A stretch of DNA of 64,000 bases from Benincasa hispida. Its lineage: Eukaryota > Streptophyta > Magnoliopsida > Cucurbitales > Cucurbitaceae. Of this stretch, positions 1-12,330 are shown piece by piece; position 1 is the first letter of the stretch; every line of letters begins with the position of its first letter. The stretch covers positions 768,795 through 832,794 of the forward strand of contig NC_052350.1 in the NCBI RefSeq assembly GCF_009727055.1, in the 5' to 3' direction. The position numbers were made by a program, and so were the translations under genes. The notes under the pieces were generated by a model, which was not told where the DNA came from, did no database searches, and worked only from the letters and a program-made list of their open reading frames with translations.

Positions 1-1681
1 TTAACGTCTCGTTATATAACACCGTTCATGAAAGAGACTTCACTTCACTAGGATGACCATAGGTAACATAACCTCAATCCTGAGTGAGTTGGAAACTCCT
101 GCTATTGAAGGCAGTCCTTTGATTTGTATGGGTGTGAGTGGCCAAGTCGCCGATTCAAACCTATCATTTTGGGGATTCGTCTTATTTGAAAGCTGGGAAC
201 TTAACTATACAAGATGGAATTCACTCCTTCCTCGAGGTAGGGGTAAGTAGATAGATTGCTTCCTTAAGGGTTGATTCCAAGGCTTGAACGATGTGGTGCC
301 ACACACCTTCTCTTGGCCCGAGAGGTGTTCACACATAGTTGGACTATGTTGTATTGTTCATTAGAGGAATCAGTGGTACTTAAGGAGTGAGATGTAACTA
401 TAGGGGCAAAATGGTAATTTGGCCCAGTTATACTTACGAGCATCTATGAAGGGTTATCCTACTTATGATTGGTTATATCCGATGGACACAGAAATATATC
501 TGTGGTAAGAAGAGTTCAGCTGTTGGTCTTTAGTGGAATGTCTGACAGTTAAGGATGGTGGATCTCGTGGCTAAAGAGTTTAGTCAGCTATTCACGGACC
601 ATTGGAGCTTTGAGCCACAGGTCCATTAGGTCTCCTGGGAAGCTTAGATAAAGTCGAGAACCAGTGTTTGGGTTAATTTGAAATGTTCAAATTGACAAGA
701 GGAAGTTCGATTATATATGATATAATTGGACTGGTTAATTATATATGATATAATTGGCTAAATATATGAGATAGATTATTTTGGAGGAAATTAGATATAA
801 ATATGATTTATATCAAGTAGAGGAGAAAATACTATAGTAGATATGTGATATGAAACTATGGGTTAAAAATATAATATGATTATATTTATTAATATTTTAG
901 TTGGTTAATTATATGATAATCAACCCAATTTTTCACGTTTGGACGAATGGGGAAGCGTCGGTTATTGTAACCGATGAATTAAAATGAAAATAGTTTTCAT
1001 TGAATTGTCCGTCTAGAAAAGAAAGAGAGCACGCACTGGTGAATCGTAAACGATCACTTAAGAATTTCGAGAGCTTATGCGATAGTCACTCTCCACCTAA
1101 ACGAATCGCATGCTAGTTACTACACGATCGGATAGCTTCTCTAAACGATCGTATAGTGTGCCGATTTTGCTAAACGGTCATATACCATTTCCTAAACGAC
1201 CGTTCAGTAAAACCTACACGATCGTATAGCTTCTCCTAAACGATAAGCATTTTGCTATGCGATAGTGTCTTTTTCCCTCCCACTTGTTTATCGCCTACAC
1301 GATCCATGCTTTCTCCTTCCTCTACAAAATTCACCAAAGACCACGCTTTGGGTTTTCACTCCAAGAATACACGGGGCTCTTTTCTGATGGTGTCGTCCCT
1401 GCAGCATTCGTGTTCTTGCAGTTGTTTGTGCTGCTTAGTCAACGCTGCTGCTGGGTGCTAGTTGATCGAGTGAAGGGTTCCGCTGCATTGAGTTCCGAAG
1501 TTTGAAGACCGTCTTCAACTAGTATGGCAACTCATTCCCTTATTACTTTCTTGTTCATAGCATGCCGATAATTATTGTTTGTTTTCATAATTGTACGTTT
1601 GAATGTATATTGTGTATTTCGGTCACGGTGAGATCGGAGCGATCCGAATGTGCTCATGAAACTCTTCGGTTAGAGATCCTT
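1..1681 (+). mobile_element. Copia-type LTR, truncated by the window start
   Basis: Read on the plus strand, this stretch aligns with the reverse complement of the long LTR at 10113-12317. Shared blocks include the segment around 40-240, the block around 395-470 and the region rich in CGATCG motifs at 1100-1260. It ends near 1681 in ...CCTTCA, matching the terminus of the other copies. Divergence is high, so it is an older or different subfamily member. No primer-binding site follows, so it is probably a solo or truncated LTR. The left edge lies outside the window. The short open frames inside it do not look coding. Confidence 0.7.
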
Positions 1682-1784
1682 CAAGAAGAAGCTTTGAAGT
1701 GTTTTCACGTTGGTAGGCGGTTGTAACGCAATAAATTGTACAATGATGCATACAAGGTTCAAGTCCATGTCCCCATTACCAGTT

Positions 1785-1801
1785 CCCCGGAAACGGCGCT
1801 A
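1785..1801 (-). other. Primer-binding site, tRNA-Asp-like
   Basis: On the minus strand this reads TAGCGCCGTTTCCGGGG, close to the TGGCGCCGTTGCCGGGG site used by many plant Ty3/gypsy elements and complementary to the 3' end of tRNA-Asp. It lies 6 nt downstream, in the minus direction, of the LTR that ends at 1808. This identifies that LTR as the 5' LTR of an element pointing left. Two mismatches show decay. Confidence 0.65.
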
Positions 1802-1807
1802 TAAACT

Positions 1808-3590
1808 TGTTAACGCAAAATGTAATCCTATGCGTCTTAAACTTGACATGAAAAATTTGTTACTATGATGATATGTGATACTACTTCTAGATATGTGTTA
1901 TTAACAAATGTTCTTGTAGTATGCTATGCGTTGAAACCAAGTATAATTTCACTGCAAGTTTCTTGGTGCGATCCGAGATCGAACACAGGGACTGTTTTAG
2001 GTTCTTGTGTTGTGCTTGTGATATATGCGACCAGGGGTTTATGTACAAGTAATTAAACATGCAATGAAGTAAAGAAAGAGGTAAAAATGCGATAATACAT
2101 AAATTGTGTTAAAGTAAATCTAAGCTAGGATGATACAAGATACAGATTTCATGATATAAGATACTGAGGTTAAGGCTGCCTGTGAAGATTATGCAAAGAT
2201 CATATAATGTGGTGACAAGTCTTATGTACGAAGCAGAAACAGAAAAGATAACTAATATAAACAGCGCAAATTCCTTAATTGTGTTAAAGATATAAGTACT
2301 ATTCCGTTTTTCCCTTGGTATACACCTCTTGTGATTGGCCACGTTCTCACATCTCTGTGGTGAAACAGGGATGAATGTAATGAACGCAAGGTTACTTCCA
2401 TCTCTGGAAGTACTACTCGCTTTAGTTAACGCATACTTCTAACCTTCTCTCGACAGATCAGAATGACATCTACAATTCTGCTTTCATAGGTGAAGATGCC
2501 GTCTAGCATGCCTTAGCTAAACGCATTAAGTTACTCATTTACTCCATATTAGTTACCAAGGTATTAAGAAAACTTCATGGAGAAATCCATTAATGGAGGA
2601 ACGAAAATAGACAGAAAAGTGGAAGTGGAAGTGATTGAGACATTCAATAAAACTATGAAGTGTCTAATACATGATTTGTGAATGAAGAGATTAAGAAGAT
2701 GAAATACACTTGATGAAATAGAGTTAGAAGCAAATAAAAATAAGTGCCAACGTCTTAGCGCCGATCTGGATGAAGATTTGCTCATCGGTGTGGATGAAGT
2801 GAACGAAAGTATGAGCTTCCCTCTCAGGCTTGCTCAACTGGTAGCAGGAATCTAAGCACAGAGCTTCACAACAGGGATCTGGCAGATTCGCACTAAGACT
2901 CACCTATCGACCTTGTCTCTTCTCTTCCCAGATTTCTTCCGATCAGTACTCAGCTCAGCCTTTCTCTCAATAATCCAACAACAATTAGCCCTTGTATCAG
3001 TTATACCTGTATCAAGTATATCTTCTTTGAATTCTATGGGGGTATTTATAGGTGAAAAGCTTTGACTCTTGGCTTGTGGACCCCACTTCATGTTATGGAA
3101 ATTCTGAAGATGGAAGAATAAATATTCCTTCTGTTATGCAATCAGACCGTCAAATCTACACAACAGTTAGTTGTAAACGTGTCACAATCCTCTGTGTTTT
3201 CGTTGCTCGCTGCATCATTCGATCGGTTGCTCACATGTGGTGTTATTTTTATTACCGCATGCGGTTGACATTCAGCTCGAGACGGACTGTCGCATTGCGC
3301 CGTCATTGCGTTAATCGTCTTCTCATTGTTGATTGACGGGTACAATGTGATAGATATGTGTTGTTCAGTTTCTCGTTGAGCCTTGATCATAAGCGGTGAC
3401 TTAATTTCCTGCAAAACAGAGTAAAAAATATCTTCTTCTACCATCTTGACATGTTAGTGGGTGTAATTGCGATAATTCATAATTATTGTATTTCTGAGCT
3501 AATTTTCATACAATCGACGCATATTCCTTCACTTTTGGCCGCAATATCTAAATAAGCAGCATAAATAACTTGTAGTTCTGCAAGTTATCA
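1808..3590 (-). mobile_element. Ty3/gypsy LTR (5' LTR, copy 1)
   Basis: On the minus strand this begins TGATAACTTG and ends ...GTTAACA, which are TG...CA termini. It is followed by the primer-binding site at 1785-1801. It aligns in patches with 4090-5533: both start with the TGATAACTTG/CAAGTTAT hairpin-like end, and both carry related blocks near 1930-2000 and 4200-4270. It is about 1.78 kb long. Only about 100 bp of internal sequence remains to its left before the unrelated plus-strand LTR. The short open frames inside it match nothing that I know. Confidence 0.65.
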
Positions 3591-4089
3591 GTGGTGGCAA
3601 TTTTTCTGTGGCCTCAATTTTAGCTTTGTCAACTTCCAACCTGGATTTGGACACCTTGTGCCCAAGCACAATTCCCTCAGTTACCATGAAATGGCATTTC
3701 TCCCTATTCAAAACTAGGTTTGTGTCTTTGCATCTCTTCAAAATCTTATCAAGATTTTCTAGACTTATTTCATATGTCTTGCCATATACTGAAAAGTCAT
3801 CCATAAAAATTTCAATCGACTCTTTAAGATAATCAAAAAAGATGGCCATCATGCACCTCTGAAAGGTGCTTGGGGCATTACATAGCTTGAAGGGCATGCA
3901 CTAGAAGGCGAATGTCTCATATGGGTAGGTGAAAGTTGTTTTTTCTTGGTCCTCAAGTGCGATCATGATTTGGTTGTACCCCGCATAGCAATCTAGGAAG
4001 CAAAAGAAGTCGTTCCCTACTAATTTTTCCAACATATAATCAATAAATAACAGGGGAAAGTGGTCTTTCTTAGTAGTTGCATTGAGCTT
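3591..4089 (-). pseudogene. Ty3/gypsy reverse-transcriptase fragment
   Basis: The minus-strand translation runs from KLNATTKKDHFP through DCYAGYNQIMIALEDQEKT, MPFKLCNAPSTFQRCM and FMDDFSVYG to EATEKLPP, which is the fingers and palm of a chromovirus/Athila-type reverse transcriptase. The catalytic F-M-D-D is present. One in-frame stop (3901-3903) replaces the residue just before CMPF; the family usually has Arg there. The fragment covers only about a third of a full domain. It ends abruptly at an LTR terminus on each side and has no start, RNase H or integrase. It is non-functional. Confidence 0.9.
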
Positions 4090-5533
4090 TGTTGCGCTTG
4101 TAAATTATGCGTGAACTATACTAGATTGAGGATGCGATATCAATATTGTATGTTTGGTTTCAGTAATCATGCGCTAATCAAGAGTTTTCTCGTTATCAAG
4201 CCAAGTATAACAAGACTACGAGTTTCTCAGGATAACCCAAGGTTGAACATGGGGATTTGCACTAAGAGTGATAGGTGAATGTGCGTCTGCGGCGAAGCAA
4301 ATATTGTCAAAATAACGTCAAGTTCATGCTATTAACTAATTTATGTGATCTAAATATCTAAACTAACAGAGACGTCTTTGAGATAGATTCTGAGAGTACT
4401 TAAGAGAAACAATAGTCTTAACGTGAAGAAAATATATGGAGAAGGCAGGGTTTGGGGAGTTCAATACCACATCACACACTTCCGATTATCGCACACCTCT
4501 CGGTCGCCAGTCACATTATCATATTTCTACGATGCGTGAATGAGATTGCTATGAGCGTAAGGTTGTTTCTATCTCTAGAAATACTTCTTGCTTTGCTTAA
4601 TGAGATCCACGACTACTTTCCTTTTCAGATAGCTAGTCATAGCTCAATGAGTACTCATAGGCAAGCTTTTTAATATCATACATCAAGCAAACAGGATAAC
4701 TTCCACAGATTCTACTTAGATCATGATATTAATCTTCCCTCTTACCCCGTTAGAATTAGTTACTCATGACAACAAAGAAAGTAAAAGCGAAGATAGAGAA
4801 GATGATGAAAGTGGACTTGATGATATTAAAATAGAAATAAAGTTGTTGATTACACAGATGAGCAATCTCTTAAACAAAATACAATACAACAACTAAAACG
4901 GTAAAAAGATAAGGTGAAGGGCAGTTGTTAGCAATCTCTTGCTTCCAACGAATGAATGTCGAGGCTGCTAGTGATATAATGATTGGATGAATGGAGAAGA
5001 ACCTCTCAGACTCTTGCTTCTGTGAAGCTTCGATGAAGAATTGAGGTGAAATATGGAGGTGGAATTTTCTCTCGTGAAAACCTTAGAGTCTCTGGGCCTA
5101 AAAGTCCATCATTTCTTCATGGCGTCAAGGCTCTATTTATAGAGCCATGTACTGAAAATTGTTGAGATTTATGCTCTGATAAGTCGTCATCGTCTAACGG
5201 TAGGTGCAGATGTCGACACATCAATCATAATCAACATTCTGGATACTTGTTAGAAGATCGCTAGTACCAACTCAGAGATCCTGAGGAATGCAACCAATTG
5301 TTTGTTCCTCGGGTAGGGATTCCGCGCATGCGACGAAGTTCTACGATCAACTGTAAAATAGACATTTTAGCGCAACATAACTCAAGATATGCAGTTAGTG
5401 GGTGTTTGTGAGATACTTCAGTGAAAGTTTAATATTTAGCATGAATTCTTAATAAAATTGACACATATTCTTCTTATCCATCCTCTTATTCTAATTAAAA
5501 GACTATAATAACTTGAATTTCTACAAGTTATCA
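4090..5533 (-). mobile_element. Ty3/gypsy LTR (3' LTR, copy 2)
   Basis: On the minus strand this begins TGATAACTTGTAGAAATTC and ends ...AAGCGCAACA. It belongs to the same family as 1808-3590 but is shorter (about 1.44 kb) and diverged. A polypurine tract lies directly upstream on the minus strand (5534-5547), so this is a 3' LTR and its element body lies to the right. The open frames inside it are short and unsupported. Confidence 0.65.
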
Positions 5534-5547
5534 CACCTCCAAATTTA
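5534..5547 (-). other. Polypurine tract of a gypsy element
   Basis: On the minus strand the bases before the LTR read TAAATTTGGAGGTG. Plant gypsy elements typically carry AAATTTGGGGG(T/A)TG at this position, as the primer for plus-strand DNA synthesis. The upstream sequence, encoding a 'gaggacaaacattattc'-like stretch, is also typical of the 3' end of these elements. Confidence 0.6.
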
Positions 5548-5980
5548 GAATAATGTTTGTCCTCAAGCATATCTTATACTAAAGAAATTAAAACTTACTC
5601 TACCTTTAAAGTTGTGCTGACTAGTTTCTCATAATGTGTTTAATCTTCTACATTCCTTTTTCAAGTCACCTATTTCTTTCGAGTCTAGTCATTTCTCTAA
5701 GGAAATCTTTTCTTGGTCTTGAATCCAACAAACTTTTTCTCAAAAATATTTTTCTCACTTTAAATACTTTCATATCCCTTTTTCGTTTTGTAATGTGTTC
5801 GTTTTGTAATGTGTTCGTTTGAAAAGAACTTGGTTACACCCTTCGTTTTGGCTTGCCCCCATAGGTGTCATGCGAACATCCACTTATGGTTATATCCCAG
5901 GTTTAACTCAACTTTTATCTAGACTAAGCTTTAACTTGTGTCGGACAGTGGAGTTGTTTGTTTTTATTTGATGTTATTTG
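5548..5980 (-). mobile_element. Gypsy internal 3' region (non-coding)
   Basis: This is AT-rich sequence between the polypurine tract and an LTR-like insert. The block at about 5840-5960 recurs, diverged, at about 7430-7550. A short direct repeat (TGTAATGTGTTCGTTTT unit) lies at 5782-5820. No open frame here looks coding. Confidence 0.4.
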
Positions 5981-5984
5981 CATT

Positions 5985-7420
5985 ATATTGATCCGGTAAC
6001 TAATGTGCGTTGCACAATGCAAGTGTACGTATCAAAGTAATAAAATCCCAATTAATAGGGTATCATCCTCAGGGACCGGCATGAGCAATTTATTCTAAGC
6101 TTAGTTATTGTAGTTCTTTGTCAATTTTATCCAAGCAACCGTAAAATGATTTTTTTCAATGATTAAAACACAAATAACGATAAAACATAGTAAACGTATC
6201 AGAGCAGAACAAATCCAAGGTGTTGTTTCATTAAGGGTGTACAATGAATTATAACATGCAATTGATTAAAAACGATAGATTGAGGCTAGAAGTTCTAATA
6301 TCAGGAAATCCTTTCTCAAGCTCAATCCATTCTAACCCTAGCTTATCAACCCAAATCTCTTTTATTGCTTAAACTAGCATTATATTAAGACCCTTCAATT
6401 GCACCCCTTATTATTCTAAATTCATTCTCATGCAATTTCGAATAACAATTTAAACCATTAGGTCCAGCAAATTAAACTCTCTCTTGAGCAATCTAATTAG
6501 CCTAAGTTCAATCAATTAATGGCCAGTTAATCAAAAGTATTAAGCACAAATAATTTAGAAACCTATGTAATAATCAATCAATCATAAAATCAAAATTCAT
6601 TGGAACAACTCAAAAGTCTAACAACATCCTAGAAAATAGAGTTTAGCCACACATGATTTCAAGAATATCAATCACAAAATAATAGTTCATCATGGCAACA
6701 AAAAAAATAAAGATGTAGAAAGACAATCTCCCCTCAATGAAACCAAATCCCAATCACGACCTTATTGACTTTCGTCACAAATTTCATATTGATCTTCAAC
6801 AAAACTCACATTCCCGATCGATATTCTAATCACGTTCAGTCCAAAAATGCTCTTAGGTCAACTCTCGATCAAATTCTTAAGTCCTCAGTCGAAATTTTTC
6901 GTCTCTACTCTGTTTTTCCTTTGTATGTTCATCTCTTCATATGTAATTTTGCCTCTCCCTCCTGAACTGACGGTGTTGTGCAATATTTATAAAGCCATCG
7001 CAGTGTTGCAACACTAGAAGATAGCACCGCAAAGCTGGCATCATTGCAAGCCATGGGTGATGTTCATAGCGTTGCAACGCTGGAAGATAGCGTTGAGACA
7101 CTGCCCTATTTTGAGCTCCTGGTCTGTAGCGTCAGAGAGGCAGCATTGCAACATTAGTCCAATGTTGGTTCCCCCAAATTGTCTTCCAAATTTAGCCTCT
7201 TTTCTGCACTTTTGGTCCTCGGTGCCTTCCTAATTCCATAGTCAACCGTAATTACTCAAATCTTGATTTTTACCCTAGGTTTTTTTTTTTATCATTTTCG
7301 CATAAATTGCTCATAATGCTTATTTTCCTGAAATTACTCAATAACCACATCAAACCAAATAAAACTAGCAATAATAGTTCTAAATTTGAAGGTAATAAAA
7401 GCACTTTTCAGATACTTTTC
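5985..7420 (-). mobile_element. Probable second gypsy-type LTR or UTR segment inserted in the element body
   Basis: This segment of about 1.4 kb separates the two copies of the repeated block (5840-5960 and 7430-7550). Its left end carries a 'cgcacattagttaccgg' and 'caagtgtacg...tcagggaccgg' style sequence, seen at the ends of plant gypsy LTRs and leaders. It has no coding potential. The exact termini and any target duplication are not clear. Confidence 0.35.
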
Positions 7421-7429
7421 AGTAACCTA

Positions 7430-8320
7430 CTTTCGTTTTAGCTTACCTACACGGGTGTCATGCGAAGTATCTAACTACGGGCAAGTTCCTTTCAGAACTT
7501 AAACTCATATCAGGTTGGGTTTTTTCCTTGCACTGATAGTAGAGTTTATTTTTTTATTTTATTTTTTTAATGAATGTTGTTTATGAAAACACAGTGTAAA
7601 AGTTGAACGCATCTGATCAGACCTCTCCTACCCCCAAATTTTTTAGAGTGAAAAGGTCATCATTGTACTTTAATAAAAACAAAAACAAACTTATTCAAAA
7701 ATTTTGAAAATGAGGGTTGAGCAGAGGATTGCGCGCATAAAAGGTAAGACTGTTAAACAATGAAGAACCTACTAAGGTGGAAAAAAGCATGCGATTTGTA
7801 AGGAATGAAGTAAGGAAATGCATAAAGATCATCGCAATTGCTAATTTCTCAATGCACAAGAAGATATAACATCAAAATGAATTTCACAAGGATAAGTTAT
7901 AAAAGATAATAAGAAAATGATAGACAGAGCTAGAAAAATGTGTGCAACAATTATAAGGGTTCATTCAGTATTATCATAATGCTAAAGTACAAGAACTGAA
8001 AGGATATATCACAAGTGAAAAAAACAAAAGATAGAGAAAAAAATTACAACTCCAAATACATCATCCCCAAATTTATGGTTGTTCTGTAGGATCATCACGT
8101 TGTGGGGCCAGAGGGGCAGCACCTGGTGAATCAGGAAATCGCAAAGGCTGACAAAGATAAGGAGGGATAGTTGGGCCATGCAGGTAGATTGTAAAAAATT
8201 TTAAGTACTCGTTATTTATTTCTACTTGCATGCATTAATTTTGGCAGAAAGTGAGGGGGTTGCGCTACACATTGACAAGAGATTGGCATATGATTTATGC
8301 GTCCTAGTGCAGTTCTAAGA
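7430..8320. other. Gypsy-derived non-coding sequence
   Basis: It begins with the second copy of the repeated block (7430-7550). The rest is AT-rich, with no supported gene. Near 8060-8085 the minus strand reads a polypurine-like AAATTTGGGGATGATG, just downstream of the broken ORF that ends near 8330. Confidence 0.4.
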
Positions 8321-8329
8321 AAGATTGAT

Positions 8330-10077
8330 GGAGGGGCGTAAGCTAAGCTTGAAGTTTTTGAGAGATGAAAGTTTTAAACTCATCAAGCCTGAAGGTGAAG
8401 AGTGGTTGTGGTTGAGGAGGTTGCGGCAAAATACCCAAAGTCTCACCAGCTTCCGATTAGAGCTGGTTAGAAGGGTCAGCGCCCAAGCCGTGTGGGTAAT
8501 GGAATTTGGATGGATGGGGAGGTGATTTTTCTGTGATTGATGAGGAAAGATACTTATGTAGTGATTGGCTAGGGGAGTTGTGGGGAGATTGGAGTGGGGA
8601 CTGATGAATTTGCTCAGTCAAAAGGAGAAGGTTGGTAAGGTCCTTAGGTAAAGAAGATAGAGGCTCAAAAGGACTTGAAGGGAGGATTTCTAATGGAGAA
8701 AGGCTGGGCATGTGCTCTTCAGGGTCATGGTGCTCTGGACCCTCTCTGACAACTTTTTTTCCTTTGGTCAAAGTTCTTTGATGTTTGGCTATTGGCGGTT
8801 GATTGGTATTAAGGTCAATGATGGGGCACTTGGGTCCACTGAGTAGCTTTAAGCAATGCAATGAATTCTTCAAAATTATCCTCAAGATCTTGTTATTGAT
8901 CAGCCCGTGTACTTTGGACATAGGCTCTTTATCAATGCCAAAGCCTGCTGATAGGCAAAGATTGGTGACAGACCATAGGAAAAAGAGTTGGGCACGAGAT
9001 TTGTTGAAGATCCCCCTGATTTGCTTTGTGATTATGCACCTAATGTCAATGGGGATGCCTCTTGCAATGCAGTAGGCAGCCATTATGTGGTCCCTTGAGA
9101 TAGTCTTGTTCTGCGTTGTAGGAATGATCCGCTTCTTGACCAAATACACCCATAAACGCGCCTTCGATAGGAGATGGTTTAAAGCCAACATCCTAATGCC
9201 CATGATGCACACTTTCCACTAATGACTGGTTGTGTCAAGACCCTTAATGCATCCTCCAAATGCTCATCATCTGGTTTTTCAATCAGTTGATTGTCCGATG
9301 CATCAGAAATGTCTTTTATCTTGAATAGCTCGTTGATGTTGCAGGTATCTAACGACACCACCCAATCATTTATGATCATCGCATGTTTATCCTCGTGTAG
9401 GCAGCCTTGATGGAATGCACGCACAATAGGAGAATGACAATGGATGGGCATTGGCAGAATGTCATCCATCCATGTTCGATTATAATGCTGGTGATGAAGT
9501 CTGGCAAGGGGGCTGGCATAGGGAAGAACCCCATCTCCATGAACAAGTTGTCATTTTCCTTCCTTCCAGACTTGGAAGACCCCTTTGCAGGAGATGACTT
9601 AGTCTCCCCCTCCTTCTCTTTTCCTTTTTCTTGAATCGCAGCAAACCGGACTCTTTGTCTCTTTATTTTGTCCTTATCCTTCTTTTTCTTCCGTTGCTCC
9701 TTCTCTCATTCTTCTTTCTCCAATCTCTTTAACTCTTTATTGGGCTTAATTTTCTTCTGCCTTTGCGCTTCTTTCTCCTCTTTTCTTTTCCTTTCCTCAT
9801 CTTCTTCCTCCTTTATTTCTCTCTCAAACTCTTCTAATGCAGCCACAATGCGTTTATCTTCTTCTAACTTCTTCATTTCTTCTTCAGCCAACGCATTGAC
9901 GTGGCGGACCTCTTCATCATGTAATTTCCTCGCCAAATCGCCAAAGGTGATGATTAGGAGATCTTGTCAACTAGAATGTGGTGTCTTCCCCCCATCGACT
10001 TTGGTGGTCTTGGAATGGGCTCCATTCGTTAGAAGAACAATGCCCTTCTTATGAAATGGTTGCGAAGGTTCTGCCAT
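8330..10077 (-). pseudogene. Broken 'putative plant transposon protein' (PF20167-like) ORF
   Basis: The reading starts at ATG 10077 (MAEPSQPFHKKG...). It passes an in-frame stop (9967-9969) and a Lys/Glu-rich coiled segment (9706-9936), then another stop at 9706-9708, and stays in frame to about 9470. It then shifts frame to PIVRAFHQGCLHEDKH...SLDTCNINELF (9179-9469), and shifts again near 9212 to RIIPTTQNKTISRDHIMAAY (from 8457). The 'PIVR.F', 'NELF' and 'IPTT...TISRD...YCI..G' strings match the family annotated in plants as a putative plant transposon protein, found beside gypsy elements. A Pro/Ser-rich tail follows, with one more stop at 8457. Two frameshifts and three stops make it a pseudogene. 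Its function is unknown even in intact copies. Confidence 0.7.
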
Positions 10078-10112
10078 GAAAAAAACACTTTTTGGAGAAG
10101 TGTTATTAGGGT

Positions 10113-12317
10113 TGAAGGAAATCGGAATTTGAGATTTCCGTGAGCAGCGGAAGCAAGACTATTCCAAATTACAATCATGAATCAACAAATCAATTACAGT
10201 CAACTTCAACACAAACAGTTATGCAAATATATAGAGAAATTATAGCATGAACATCAAATGTACAGAGGGAAAAACAGTACTAACAAAGGCAGAAGCGTCT
10301 CCACGCTCCAATGCGCGACCGCTCGAACAACAGCGACCACGAACACTCGATCTACACGACTGCAACACTGCACGAACACAGCACAAACACTTTTCGCTCG
10401 TCCTCAACGAACTCCTCGGTCACGATCTCCTCTGCAACAGTGAAAGGCCTCCACAGCACCATGAACGACCTCGAGAAAACCTCGATGGTGTCGAGTTGAA
10501 TATAACACCACCAACAAGGCGACCTTGGTATTCTCGGTGTGAGAATCTAGAGGGTGGGCTCTGTTCAGACTTGGTGTGAGGTAGACGAACGGAGGAAACA
10601 ACGATCGCATACACGACTGGGCAAATGGGAGAAGTCGAAGACCTATCGTATAGGTCGATGCCCAATCGTTTAGATAAAACTATGCGATCGTTTAGCTCTA
10701 TCGTTTAGCTCGGTCTGTCGCGTATAGACTCTACACGACCGTTTACCTTGGGCCAGCGATCGTCAAGCAAAGCTATGCGATCGTTTAATAAACACTACAC
10801 GATCGTTTAGCTCGCACCTGCATGATTGTTTAGCTCGCCCAGCCATCGTTTAGTAAATCTGTATTTACTTGACGACTTCCATGAGTTTCTTTTCGCCAAA
10901 GAGAAACTCAAAATTTCTTTTCAAACTTTTGTAAAACTTCTTTTTTTAAAAAAATAAGGAAACCATTTTCTTTTATACTCACGGTTACCATGATCTAACA
11001 ACCACCCACTACTTTGGTTATTTAAAGGAAAAAAGTATTAATTATTTATTATAAATATAAATGATAACCAACTTAACATACTATATTTATAATCTATAGT
11101 TTTAATATTTCATCTCATGAAACATATAAACCATAGTTCTTTTTCTATTCAATGGTACTTAATGTAAATCTCATATACATCAATCCTCACTAGATGTATC
11201 TCATACTTCATACCGATTATATCACATATAATCAAAATACCTCTTGTCAATTTGAATATTTCAAATCAACATCAAGAACTGATCCTCAACAGAATCCAAG
11301 CTACCAAGGGGGCCTCATGGAGCTGTAGATCCGAAGCTCCAACGGTACGTGAATAACTGACTAAACTCTTTAGTCACGGAATCCACCATCCGTTAACTGC
11401 CAGGCACTCCACTAAAGACCGACAGTTGAACTCTCCTCACTACAGATATATTATGTGTCCATCTTAACCAATCAGCAATGCGACAACCCTTCACAGATCG
11501 CTCGTAAGTACAGCTGGGCCAATAACCGTTATGCCCATGTAGTTACATCTGTCTCCTTAAGTACCACTGATCCCTCTAATGAACATAAATCATAGTCCTA
11601 CTATGACTGAGTCTTCTCTTCCAAAGAGAAGTTGTGACCACTATGTTTAAGTCCCGGAATCAGCCCTTAAAGGAGCAATCTCTCTACTTATTCCTACTTT
11701 GGGAAAGGAGTGAATTCCATCTTGTGGATTGAGTTCCCAGCTCCCAGATCAGACAAGTCTCCAAAAAGGTAGGCATGTTGAGTTAGCAATCTCGCCACTC
11801 TCACCCATACTAATCAAAGAACCGGCCTCAAAGGCAGGAGTTCACAAAACACTTAGGATTGAGGTCGTGTCACCTATGGTCGTTTAGGTGAGATGCAAGT
11901 CTCTAGTATCAACGGCGTTATATACAAAGTCTAGTCATCTCGTGGTCCACGTCTTATCAAACTCTTGGTATAGGACACCCCCGCTCCACGTCTCCACATG
12001 AATGGTTAGGATCTACCATCTGTAGTAGTTTACAACACTTGCAAACCTCTACAAAGCGGGTCATATCCGTAGTGTCACCAGGATCAAGTATCCCACCTTA
12101 ATCCTTATACTACAAACCGATTTAGGTTATCACTTAAGGCATGATCCACTTGTATATCACATATACATGCTTAAAGTTTCACATAGATAACCAAAGAGCT
12201 TGTTTTATTGAGATATGATAAATGCCAGAATTAAATAACACTTATTTTATTCATTGAACAATGTGTATCTTTACAAAATAACGAGACTCGCAGAGAAATC
12301 AAGATACAATCCCAAAA
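10113..12317 (-). repeat. Copia 3' LTR (left copy), about 2.2 kb
   Basis: On the plus strand it starts TGAAGGAAATC and ends ...CAATCCCAAAAA, where other copies have ...CAATCCCAACA. It aligns along its length with 18345-18748 plus 19478-21349. It contains a cluster of CGATCG motifs (10640-10860). The short open frames at 10247-10665 fall in LTR sequence shared with the right copy and are not genes. Confidence 0.85.
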
Positions 12318-12330
12318 ATCTCCACTTATC
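12318..12330 (-). other. Polypurine tract of the copia element
   Basis: On the minus strand, AAGTGGAGAT lies immediately before the 3' LTR. This resembles the AAGTGGGAGA consensus of plant copia elements. Confidence 0.55.

Noticed and set aside
3052..3444. Opposite-strand frames of 94-100 codons
   Set aside because: Both lie inside a gypsy LTR and overlap each other, without protein-like motifs.
9668..10054. Ser/Phe-rich plus-strand frame of 128 codons
   Set aside because: It is the antisense shadow of the Lys/Glu-rich part of the minus-strand transposon-protein pseudogene.
10247..10665. Several overlapping frames of 60-110 codons
   Set aside because: They lie in LTR sequence shared with the right LTR, with no known domain.
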